Part shown: in pieces, positions 1-6,268 of the stretch | Layout of the letters: the number at the start of each line of letters is the position of its first letter | Numbering within the stretch: the stretch's first letter is position 1 | Assembly (NCBI GenBank): GCA_021780395.1 | Contig: JAJXYU010000285.1 | Span: 1-8,368 of the forward strand | Source: Pseudomonadota bacterium | Lineage (GTDB): Bacteria > Pseudomonadota > Gammaproteobacteria > Steroidobacterales > Steroidobacteraceae | Direction: 5' to 3' | Length of the DNA: 8,368 nt | Program-made: the position numbers and the translations under genes | The notes under the pieces: generated by a model | Database searches by the model: none | The model's input: the letters and a program-made list of their open reading frames with translations, nothing else | Told to the model about the DNA's origin: nothing

Positions 1-440
1 TCGGCGACTTCCTCCAGCCCGAGCGTGTGCAGCAACTCCTCGCTGCGCGCCTTCGCCGCGCGGAACGAGAGCCGGTAGAACAAGCCCATCAGGACCAGGT
101 TGTCGCGGACCGAGAGCTTCCCCTCGAGCGCGGGCTCCTGGAACACGATGCCGATGCGCTCGCGCACCCTCGCCCGCTCGCGCACCGTGTCGTGACCGAG
201 CACCCGCGCCTCGCCCTCGCTCGGCCGCAGCAGCGTCGCGAGGATCGAGAACAGCGTGGTCTTGCCCGCCCCGTTCGGGCCGAGCAACGCGAACATCTCG
301 CCCCGCTGCACGACGAGGTCGACGCCCCGCAGCGCGTGCACGGCCCCGTACCGCTTGTGCAGAGCGCGCGCCTCGATCGCAGGTGCGGTCGACGCGGCGG
401 GCCCGCGCCCCCCGTGCGTCGGCTCAGTGCAGCCAGGCAT
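1..440 (-). CDS. ABC transporter ATP-binding protein, ABC-2/CcmA type (C-terminus outside window)
   Basis: This is the first 146 residues of an ABC ATPase that hydrolyses ATP on the cytoplasmic side to drive a membrane exporter. The conserved core begins near residue 21 (AIEARALHKRYG). Walker A is GPNGAGKTT at residues 54-62, and the Q-loop glutamine is in VFQEP near residue 101, followed by LSVRDNL. The form resembles the DrrA/NodI/CcmA group of ABC-2-type drug, lipid or polysaccharide exporters. The signature, Walker B and switch histidine would lie beyond base 1 and cannot be checked. The start is the only ATG in frame ahead of the core. It lies inside the end of the sulfotransferase-like gene and overlaps it by 17 bp, with no clear Shine-Dalgarno, so translation is probably coupled. 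The 20-residue lead is low-complexity and unlike the family core. The substrate is unknown, and an ABC-2 permease would be expected next. Confidence 0.93.
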   Translation of the reverse strand, partial: MPGCTEPTHGGRGPAASTAPAIEARALHKRYGAVHALRGVDLVVQRGEMFALLGPNGAGKTTLFSILATLLRPSEGEARVLGHDTVRERARVRERIGIVFQEPALEGKLSVRDNLVLMGLFYRLSFRAAKARSEELLHTLGLEEVA

Positions 441-1164
441 AGAGCGCGAACGCGAGTGCACCGATCCCCGCAGCGCTCGCCGCGAGCATCACGTAGCCAC
501 CACGCATCACGCCGCGAATCGTCTTCTGTACGGCCGCTCGATCATTGACGTTCGGAAAGGGTTCGTCCGGCACCGGCACCCCGAGGAACGTACACAGCGG
601 CTCCCAGCCCTCGCTGACCCGGAAGATCAGCAGTCGATCCGGCGGGACCGCGGCCTGCACCTCGGCGACGTGCGCCTGGTAGCGCTCGATCGCGCGCGCG
701 CGATCCACCATCGTGCCCTTCAGGCTGCGCTGCCAGATCAAGCGGCGCGACATCGCACCGAATTTCCGACCGAACGGCGTCAGCCACTCGAGCACCTTCC
801 ACTGCCACAGCCGCTCGGTGAAATAGATCGTCTCGATCGTGCTCTCGTACCATGCCTCGGCGCCCTTCGGGTGCAAGGTCAGCAACACCTTCGCGTCGGG
901 ATATGCGGCGAGCAGTTCGCGCCACACGCAACAGCCGGGATTGTCCACCGTCGCGGTGTACTTCGAGAACACCTGCTCCCAGTCCTGCGCCGTCCCCGGA
1001 GGCGCCTCCGCCACGCGGCGCCAGAAACCCAGATGAGACGCGTTCTCCTTGTTGAGGAGCACCTCTTTCATGTGATAGCAGGGAAAGCCGAGCCGGTTCA
1101 GCGCGACGTAGGTCGACCAGGTCCCTGTCCGCCCGAAGCCGGCGCCAATGATTTTCAATCCCAT
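424..1164 (-). CDS. Sulfotransferase family protein (Sulfotransfer_4-like) with C-terminal membrane anchor
   Basis: This 246-residue protein resembles PAPS-dependent sulfotransferases of the Sulfotransfer_4 type, which transfer sulfate from 3'-phosphoadenylyl sulfate to an acceptor. The 5'-phosphosulfate loop is clear: GAGFGRTGTWST at residues 7-18, followed by LGFPCYHM (25-32). Also family-like are WRELLAAYPDAKVLLT (81-96), VSEGWEPLCTFLG (183-195) and PFPNVND (202-208). Where the family usually has an RDP-E-WYES segment that contacts the 3'-phosphate, this protein reads LHPKGAEAWYES, so the usual Arg is absent and there are about two extra residues. Residues 222-245 form a hydrophobic helix followed directly by the stop, probably a tail anchor. 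The start is the ATG before GLKIIGAGFG; the longer upstream frame has no homologous residues. The gene precedes and overlaps an ABC ATPase. The acceptor is unknown, and the family name is more secure than enzymatic activity. Confidence 0.85.
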   Translation of the reverse strand: MGLKIIGAGFGRTGTWSTYVALNRLGFPCYHMKEVLLNKENASHLGFWRRVAEAPPGTAQDWEQVFSKYTATVDNPGCCVWRELLAAYPDAKVLLTLHPKGAEAWYESTIETIYFTERLWQWKVLEWLTPFGRKFGAMSRRLIWQRSLKGTMVDRARAIERYQAHVAEVQAAVPPDRLLIFRVSEGWEPLCTFLGVPVPDEPFPNVNDRAAVQKTIRGVMRGGYVMLAASAAGIGALAFALYAWLH

Positions 1165-1285
1165 TTGCCGTTGGCTTGTAGCAGATCCTCGGGTTCCGCG
1201 CCATCCCCCGGCGTGTCCCCTCGTCGTCGATCGCTCGGCGACTGCGCGTGTCGAGCTGATCGAATCGCGGTAAATTGGCACGCGT
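1165..1285. promoter_or_regulatory. Divergent intergenic region, probable promoters for both directions
   Basis: This 121-bp gap separates the start of the sulfotransferase-like gene (leftward) from the start of the CDF gene (rightward), so promoters for both should lie here or just inside the genes. On the plus strand TAAATT at 1271-1276 could serve as a -10, but no convincing -35 lies 16-18 bp upstream, and it would place the RNA start only a few bases before the ATG at 1286. On the minus strand TACAAG (1180-1175), preceded by TGC, is a weak extended -10 candidate. Neither gene has a good Shine-Dalgarno. I see no clear operator palindrome. That this is a regulatory region follows from gene orientation; the individual elements are weak. 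Confidence 0.45.
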
Positions 1286-2248
1286 ATGTTTCGCGCTCCG
1301 TTCATCGAAGACACCGAAGACACGCCCGAGCTCAACTCGATTCGCGCGCGCGCCGGCCGACGCAGCACCTGGGTCAGCGTCGCCGTGAACGCCGGACTCG
1401 CGACGGCGCAGGTCGCGATCGGGCTGTTCGCGCGCTCGCAGGGCCTCGTCGCCGACGGGGTCCATTCGCTGTCGGACCTGCTCTCCGACTTCATCGTGCT
1501 GTTCGCGAGCCACCACAGCCAACGGGGCGCCGACGAGGACCACCCGTACGGCCACCTGCGGTTCGAGACCGCGGCCTCGCTCGCGCTCGGTGCGCTGCTG
1601 CTCGCGGTCGGTGCCGGGATGCTCTGGGGCGCCGTGCACAAGATCGAGCTCCCGAACCAGATCCCGCGCGTCGGCGCGATCGCGCTCTGGATCGCCTGCG
1701 CCGCGCTCGTCGCGAAGGAAGTGCTGTTCCGCTACCTGCTCACGGTCGCGAAGTGGGCGAAGTCGGGGCTGCTGGCCGCGAACGCCTGGCACGCCCGCTC
1801 CGATGCCGCCTCCTCGCTGGTCGTCGCGATCGGCATCGTCGGCAACCTGCGCGGCTACCGCTTGCTCGATCCGATCGCCGCCCTGGTCGTCGGCCTCGTG
1901 GTCGCGCGGATGGGCTGGCGATTTGCGTGGCGTTCGCTGCACGATCTGATGGACGGCGCCGCGGACGTCGCCGAGGTCGCCGCGATCCGCGATACCCTGA
2001 TCGCAACGCCGGGCGTGCGCGCGGTACACGACCTGCGCACCCGCAAGATGGGCGACCTGATCTTCGTCGACGCCCACGTCGAGGTCGAAGCGACGCTCAG
2101 CGTCGAAGCGGGCCACGACATCGCGGTCGAGGCACGCCGCCGCGTGATGCAGCGGCATCGAGTCCTCGACGTGATGACTCACGTCGATCCTCACCATCGC
2201 CCCGACCTCGATCACGTCACGAACCCACCGCTCGCCGCGCCGCGCTGA
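1286..2248 (+). CDS. Cation diffusion facilitator (CDF) family metal efflux protein, FieF/YiiP-like
   Basis: This 320-residue inner-membrane protein belongs to the CDF family, which exports divalent metals (Zn, Fe, Mn, Co or Cd) in exchange for protons. The first 25 residues are soluble and acidic. Six membrane spans follow, at roughly 28-48, 54-76, 95-117, 128-148, 162-187 and 190-208, then a cytoplasmic domain at about 215-305. The TM2 metal site reads ADGVHSLSDLLSD (56-68) and the TM5 site AWHARSD (167-173), with H169 and D173 matching the HxxxD of FieF. DEDHPYGHLRFE (83-94) and HDLRTRKMGD (248-257) are family signatures, and THVDP (298-302) matches the C-terminal metal-binding end. The TM2 site differs from the DxxxD of E. 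coli FieF, so the metal cannot be assigned. ATG 1286 gives a full-length protein. The NRDE gene follows after 7 bp and is probably co-transcribed. Confidence 0.95.
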   Translation: MFRAPFIEDTEDTPELNSIRARAGRRSTWVSVAVNAGLATAQVAIGLFARSQGLVADGVHSLSDLLSDFIVLFASHHSQRGADEDHPYGHLRFETAASLALGALLLAVGAGMLWGAVHKIELPNQIPRVGAIALWIACAALVAKEVLFRYLLTVAKWAKSGLLAANAWHARSDAASSLVVAIGIVGNLRGYRLLDPIAALVVGLVVARMGWRFAWRSLHDLMDGAADVAEVAAIRDTLIATPGVRAVHDLRTRKMGDLIFVDAHVEVEATLSVEAGHDIAVEARRRVMQRHRVLDVMTHVDPHHRPDLDHVTNPPLAAPR

Positions 2249-2255
2249 GCGCACG

Positions 2256-3020
2256 ATGTGCCTGATCCTCGTGGTCTGGCGGGTTCATCCGCAGTATCCG
2301 TGGATCCTCGCCGCGAACCGGGACGAGTACCACCACCGCCCGGCCGCCACCGCACGCTGGTGGGCCGACGACCCGCAGGTTCTCGCCGGCCGGGATCTGC
2401 TCGCCGGCGGGACCTGGCTCGGCGTGAACCGGTCGGGCGGGTTCGCCGCGCTGACGAACTACCGCGGGGCGCCGCTGCGGCCGCCGCCGACCCCGAGCCG
2501 CGGCGAGCTCGTCGCCGGCCTGCTCGGTCGCCGGGCGCCCATCGCCGAGGAACTGCACGCGCTCGAGCGCATCGGCCCGCACTACAACGCGTTCAACCTC
2601 CTGTTCTCGGACGGCGAGCAGCTCGGCGTGCACGAAAGCGAGCGTCGCGCGGGCCGCGTGCTCGAGCCGGGGATCTACGGGCTGTCGAATCACCTGCTCG
2701 ACACGCCCTGGCCGAAGCTGCGCAAGGCGAAGTCACGCCTCGCGGCCGCGCTCGAGGACCTGCCGCGCACGCAACGCATCCTCGACCTGCTGCGCGACGA
2801 GGAACCCGCCGCGGACGAGGAGCTGCCGCGGACCGGCGTGAGCCTCGAGTGGGAACGGCTCCTGTCGAGCGCGTTCATCCGCTCCGCCGAGTACGGCACC
2901 CGCTGCTCGACCGTGATCACGATGAACCGATCGGGAACGATCGATTTCGACGAGTGGACCTGGAACCGCGAGGGGGCGCCGGCGGGCCACGTCGCGTGGC
3001 ACTTCACCGTCGACCGATGA
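2256..3020 (+). CDS. NRDE family protein (bacterial TANGO2 homologue)
   Basis: This 254-residue protein is a full-length member of the NRDE/TANGO2 family. The signature AANRDEYHHRP is at residues 19-29. Other family blocks are GGTWLGVNRSGGFAALTNYR (51-70), SRGELV (81-86), YNAFNLL (110-116), YGLSNHLLDTPWPKL (141-155) and SSAFIRSAEYGTRCSTV (204-220). The Met-Cys start is typical; Cys2 could become N-terminal, as in Ntn hydrolases, which is an idea from the family fold and not shown here. Eukaryotic TANGO2/HRG-9 proteins have been linked to intracellular heme movement; the bacterial role is not settled. No signal peptide or membrane helix is visible, so it is probably cytoplasmic. It starts 7 bp after the CDF stop, which makes a two-gene operon likely and hints at metal or heme homeostasis. 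Its last 17 bp overlap the end of the opposing 4Fe-4S gene. Confidence 0.93.
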   Translation: MCLILVVWRVHPQYPWILAANRDEYHHRPAATARWWADDPQVLAGRDLLAGGTWLGVNRSGGFAALTNYRGAPLRPPPTPSRGELVAGLLGRRAPIAEELHALERIGPHYNAFNLLFSDGEQLGVHESERRAGRVLEPGIYGLSNHLLDTPWPKLRKAKSRLAAALEDLPRTQRILDLLRDEEPAADEELPRTGVSLEWERLLSSAFIRSAEYGTRCSTVITMNRSGTIDFDEWTWNREGAPAGHVAWHFTVDR

Positions 3021-3708
3021 AGGCTCGCATGTGGAACGCCGCGTGGTCGGGCCGGTACGCGTACGCCGTACCGACCGGGCAGCGCCGGCGGGCCTCGCAG
3101 CCTCGCTCGAGGCAGGCCGTTCCCGCGGCCGAACGCACGTGGCTCGCGCAGGCGCCGACCGCGTAAGCGCTGCCGGTGAACGCACCGACCGGGCACGCCC
3201 GCAGGCACGGCTTGTCCGCGCACGCCTCGCACGGACTCGGACGGGGCTCGAGCGTCGGCAACTCGAGGACGTCGCGAAACGCGAGCGCACCGCGATAGGC
3301 GTGCCACAAGCCATAGTCCGGGTGGATCAGCACGCCGAGCGGCGATGCCTGGAGGCGTTCGGCGTGCATCGCCCACTGCTGGAACGGCCACCACGGCGGT
3401 CCTTCGTTCGGGTACACACCGACGGCGCCGTGGCGCTCCCCGAGCGCGTCGATCACCCGGCGCGACCAGCGATCGAGCGGATCGGGACGCCCATCCTCCG
3501 CCTCGGGGGCGCCGAGGAACACGTCCCACTGTCGATCCCCGACGAAGCCGAACAGCACCAGCGTCGCCGGCCGTGCGCCGTCCGGCAACGCGGGCACGAC
3601 ATCCTCGGCCGACGGATGGAATCCGCCTCGACACGCGAGACCGTCGCGTTCCGCGTCGCGCACGAGTGCGGCGTACCGCGTGACCGCGCGTCCCGCGTGC
3701 ATGCTCAT
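3004..3708 (-). CDS. 4Fe-4S protein with CblC/QueG-like N-terminal region
   Basis: This 234-residue protein is probably cytoplasmic. Its C-terminal third carries eight cysteines suited to two [4Fe-4S] clusters: C160, C163, C168 and C172 (CEACADKPCLRACPVGAF), then C187, C199, C204 and C210 (RRRCPVGTA). The layout recalls the tail of epoxyqueuosine reductase QueG, although the first motif is CxxCx4CxxxCP, not CxxCxxCxxxCP. Residues 126-142 contain IHPDYGLWHAYRG, which resembles the HP-x-[FY]-G-x-W-x-x-x-RG segment I recall from the cobalamin-processing protein MMACHC/CblC. The N-terminal two thirds may therefore be a related flavin/corrinoid fold; this is from memory and untested. The start ATG overlaps the stop of the ALDH-like gene (ATGA) and lacks a Shine-Dalgarno, so coupled re-initiation is likely; a second ATG lies two codons later. 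It is the last gene of the operon. It could simply be an electron-transfer protein; substrate and partner are unknown. Confidence 0.8.
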   Translation of the reverse strand: MSMHAGRAVTRYAALVRDAERDGLACRGGFHPSAEDVVPALPDGARPATLVLFGFVGDRQWDVFLGAPEAEDGRPDPLDRWSRRVIDALGERHGAVGVYPNEGPPWWPFQQWAMHAERLQASPLGVLIHPDYGLWHAYRGALAFRDVLELPTLEPRPSPCEACADKPCLRACPVGAFTGSAYAVGACASHVRSAAGTACLERGCEARRRCPVGTAYAYRPDHAAFHMRAFIGRR

Positions 3709-4961
3709 CGACGCGCGGGCGGCGCCGGATCGACCGCGCCGAGCCGCCGCACCGTCGCCGGCCGCCGTGCGAGTTCCGCGGCCAGATCCTGCGCATCCTC
3801 GAACGGCACCAGCGACAGCACCGGCGCACGGAACTCGGCGAGCGCGGCGGGATCGCCGCGCGGGACCTCGGTGAGGATCGTCGGCTGGAAGAAATGACCC
3901 GCCAGTCCCCAGGGCCGGAATCCGCGGCCGCCGAGCTTGAGCTGCGCGCCGGCCTGCAGCGCGCGCGCGACCTGCCCCTCGGCGAGGCGCATTGCGGCGT
4001 GCGAGACCAGGGGGCCGAGATCGGTGTCGGGCTTGCGCGGATCGCCGACCTCGAGGAACGCGACCCGCAGGTGCAACTGGTCGGCGAACTCGGCCGCGAC
4101 GCCGCGGTGCACGTACAGTCGCATGCGCGGCGTCACGCACTGGCCCGAGGCCCGCAACCCCGCCTCCGCCGCCTCCGCCGCCGCGCGCTCGAGATCGGCC
4201 CCTGGGTCGACGACGCCCGCAAGGGTCTCGAGCGCGGCCAGACGGCTCACCTCACCGGTCGCGATCCGCCGCAGCGTCTCGCATTCCTCGGCCGTGCCGT
4301 CGCAGAACAGCCGGTCGACGCCGGTACTCGCGGCCAGGGCCGCGGCGGTCGCCGCGGCGCCGGTGATCACGTTGACCAGGCCCGCGGGCACCGAGGCGAA
4401 CGCGTCCGCGAGCCGCAGGCTCGACAGCGGCGCTTCGACCGGCGGCTTGCAGATCACCGCGCCACCCGCCGCGAGCGCGGTGCCCGCTGCCTCGATGAAC
4501 GCGCCGATCGGGCGATCGAACCCGGCGGCGACCGCGACGACACCCTCGGCGCCCGTGCGGTCGGTTCGGGCGTCCGCCGCCGCCGCGTCCTGCACCGCAC
4601 GCTCTAGCCACTCGAGCGCCGCGGCGATTTCGGCGCGCGTCTCGCGAATCGGTCGTCCCGACTCCTCGGTCAAGGTGCTCGCGAGCGCCTCGCCCGCCGA
4701 GCGCAGCGACGCCGCGACGGCGCCGAGCGCCGCCGCGCGATCGCGCGCGGGGGCCCGCTGCCAGATCGCACGCGCCTCGCGGGCCGCCGCGCAGGCGAGC
4801 GCGACGTCCTCGGCATCGCTCTCGGCGATCTCGGCGAGCACCGTGCACGTGGTGGGATCCTCGACGCGACGCACGGCGCTCGAACGGGACGCGGTCCAGC
4901 GACCGGCGATGAACACCGGATGCGGCGCGCTCGCCGCGGACGAAGCCCCGTCCGCGCTCAC
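3705..4961 (-). CDS. Aldehyde dehydrogenase-like protein lacking catalytic Cys; probable pseudoenzyme
   Basis: This 418-residue protein clearly descends from NAD(P)-dependent aldehyde dehydrogenases. The N-terminus has FIAGRWTASRS (17-27), DPTT (35-38) and ESDAEDVALACAAAREA (47-63); CKPPVEAP (171-178) keeps the cofactor-binding Lys172; VGDPRKPDTDLGPLVS (305-320) and FFQPTIL (357-363) are typical. The active site is not intact. The GQxC loop reads ASGQCVTPRMRLYV (271-284), so Val276 sits where the catalytic Cys belongs and the only nearby Cys is one position early. PWNFP is replaced by AGFDRP (146-151), FTGS by FCDGT (219-223), and the ELGGKSP block by a shortened LETLAG (244-249) that keeps Glu245. 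EIFGPV has become EFRAPV (376-381), and the chain stops about 20 residues later, 60-80 short of usual. The start is GTG, overlapping the metY stop (GTGA); its own stop overlaps the next start (ATGA). The intact frame and normal codon use argue against simple decay. Confidence 0.85.
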   Translation of the reverse strand: MSADGASSAASAPHPVFIAGRWTASRSSAVRRVEDPTTCTVLAEIAESDAEDVALACAAAREARAIWQRAPARDRAAALGAVAASLRSAGEALASTLTEESGRPIRETRAEIAAALEWLERAVQDAAAADARTDRTGAEGVVAVAAGFDRPIGAFIEAAGTALAAGGAVICKPPVEAPLSSLRLADAFASVPAGLVNVITGAAATAAALAASTGVDRLFCDGTAEECETLRRIATGEVSRLAALETLAGVVDPGADLERAAAEAAEAGLRASGQCVTPRMRLYVHRGVAAEFADQLHLRVAFLEVGDPRKPDTDLGPLVSHAAMRLAEGQVARALQAGAQLKLGGRGFRPWGLAGHFFQPTILTEVPRGDPAALAEFRAPVLSLVPFEDAQDLAAELARRPATVRRLGAVDPAPPARR

Positions 4962-6268
4962 AGCGCAGTCAGCGCGCGATCGAGGTCCGCGATCAGGTCC
5001 TCGACGTTCTCGATCCCGATCGACAGTCGAACCGTGTCCTCGGTCACGCCGGCTTGTGCGAGTTCCGCCGGCGACAGTTGCCGGTGGGTCGTCGATGCCG
5101 GATGGGTCGCGAGCGAACGCACGTCACCGATGTTCACGAGGCGCGTGAACAGCCGCAATCCGTCGAGAAAGCGCGCACCCCGTTCCCGGCCGCTGCCCGC
5201 CGGGCCCTTCACGCCGAAAGTGAACAGCCCGGACGCCTTGCCGCCGAAGTACTTCTTCACCAGCGCGTGATCCGGGTGGTCCTCGAGACCGGCGTAGTTC
5301 ACCCACGCCACCTTGTCGTGGGCGCGCAGGTGACGCGCGATCGCGACCGTGTTCGCGCTGATCCGGTCCATGCGCAGCGACAGCGTCTCGATGCCCTGCA
5401 GGATCAGGAACGCATTGAACGGTGAGATCGCCGCACCGGTATTGCGCAACGGCACGACGCGGGCCCGCCCGATGTACGCGGCGGCGCCGAGCGCCTGCGT
5501 GTACACCATGCCGTGATAGCTCGGATCCGGCTCGTTCAAGCGCCGGAACCGCTGCGGATACTGGTGCCAGGGGAACTCACCGGAGTCGACGATCGCACCG
5601 CCGAGGCTCGTGCCGTGACCGCCGAGATACTTGGTCAGCGAGTGCACGACGATGTCCGCGCCGTGCTCGAACGGACGGCACAGGTACGGGGTCGGCACGG
5701 TGTTGTCGACGATCAGCGGCACGCCGTGCTGGTGCGCGACGTCCGCGACCCGCGCGAAATCGGTCACGTTGCCTTGCGGATTCCCGAGCGACTCGACGAA
5801 GACCGCCTTGGTCCGCTCGTCGATCAGCGCCGCGAAGGTCTCCGGCCGCCGATAGTCGGCGAATCGCGTCTGGATCCCGTATTGCGGCAGCGTGTGCGCG
5901 AGCAGATTGTAGGTCCCGCCGTAGAGCGCACTGGAGGCGACGAGGTTGTCGCCCGCCTCGGCGATCGTGAGGATCGCGTAGGTCACCGCCGCCTGCCCCG
6001 ACGCGAGCGCGAGCGCGGCGATCCCCCCCTCGAGCGCGGCGACGCGCTGCTCGAGCACGTCCTGGGTCGGATTCATGATCCGCGTATAGATGTTGCCCGG
6101 CACCTTCAGGTCGAACAGGTCCGCGCCGTGCTGAGCGCTGTCGAACGCGTACGCGACCGTCTGGTAGATCGGAACCGCGACCGCCTTGGTCGAGGGGTCC
6201 GGCGAGTAGCCGCCGTGCACCGCGATCGTATCGAACCGCCAATTTTCCTTGCCGCTGTCGTCAGCCAC
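4958..6268 (-). CDS. metY: O-acetylhomoserine sulfhydrylase (aminocarboxypropyltransferase), PLP-dependent
   Basis: This 436-residue cytoplasmic enzyme of the Cys/Met-metabolism PLP family should condense O-acetylhomoserine with sulfide to give homocysteine and acetate, the direct sulfhydrylation route to methionine. The N-terminus [20 protein letters not shown] (12-31) and VPIYQT (32-37) are typical of MetY. The PLP phosphate contacts are in YTRIMNPT (61-68) and SGQ (90-92). Asp188 in VDNT faces the pyridine nitrogen. Lys213 in [11 protein letters not shown] is the Schiff-base lysine. [15 protein letters not shown] (384-398) holds the substrate carboxylate Arg. Length is normal for MetY and longer than most cystathionine synthases or lyases. 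I chose the GTG at 6268, not an ATG 11 codons upstream, because an AGGGGGAAG ribosome site sits about 7 nt before it and homology begins just after. The start overlaps the upstream small gene by 8 bp. The main alternative is O-succinylhomoserine sulfhydrylase (MetZ), which is usually shorter. Confidence 0.93.
   Translation of the reverse strand: MADDSGKENWRFDTIAVHGGYSPDPSTKAVAVPIYQTVAYAFDSAQHGADLFDLKVPGNIYTRIMNPTQDVLEQRVAALEGGIAALALASGQAAVTYAILTIAEAGDNLVASSALYGGTYNLLAHTLPQYGIQTRFADYRRPETFAALIDERTKAVFVESLGNPQGNVTDFARVADVAHQHGVPLIVDNTVPTPYLCRPFEHGADIVVHSLTKYLGGHGTSLGGAIVDSGEFPWHQYPQRFRRLNEPDPSYHGMVYTQALGAAAYIGRARVVPLRNTGAAISPFNAFLILQGIETLSLRMDRISANTVAIARHLRAHDKVAWVNYAGLEDHPDHALVKKYFGGKASGLFTFGVKGPAGSGRERGARFLDGLRLFTRLVNIGDVRSLATHPASTTHRQLSPAELAQAGVTEDTVRLSIGIENVEDLIADLDRALTAL

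Noticed and set aside
1165..1641. N-terminal extension of the sulfotransferase-like frame to an upstream ATG
   Set aside because: The extra residues have no homology features and would cross the divergent region and the CDF gene; the P-loop begins right after the ATG at 1164.
256..2265. Long plus-strand open frame of 669 codons
   Set aside because: It lies opposite the sulfotransferase-like gene and out of frame with the CDF gene, and its translation is Arg/Pro/Ala-rich without any family motif. It is a by-product of high GC.
3053..3073. Inverted repeat CGGTAC / GTACCG with a 9-nt loop, shortly after the NRDE stop
   Set aside because: The stem is only 6 bp, there is no T tract, and it lies in the coding region of the 4Fe-4S gene (AYAYRPD). 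It is not convincing as a terminator.
3705..4140. Frameshift as the cause of the short ALDH-like protein
   Set aside because: No ALDH C-terminal motif was found in the other two frames downstream, and the stop sits exactly in an ATGA junction with a real gene.
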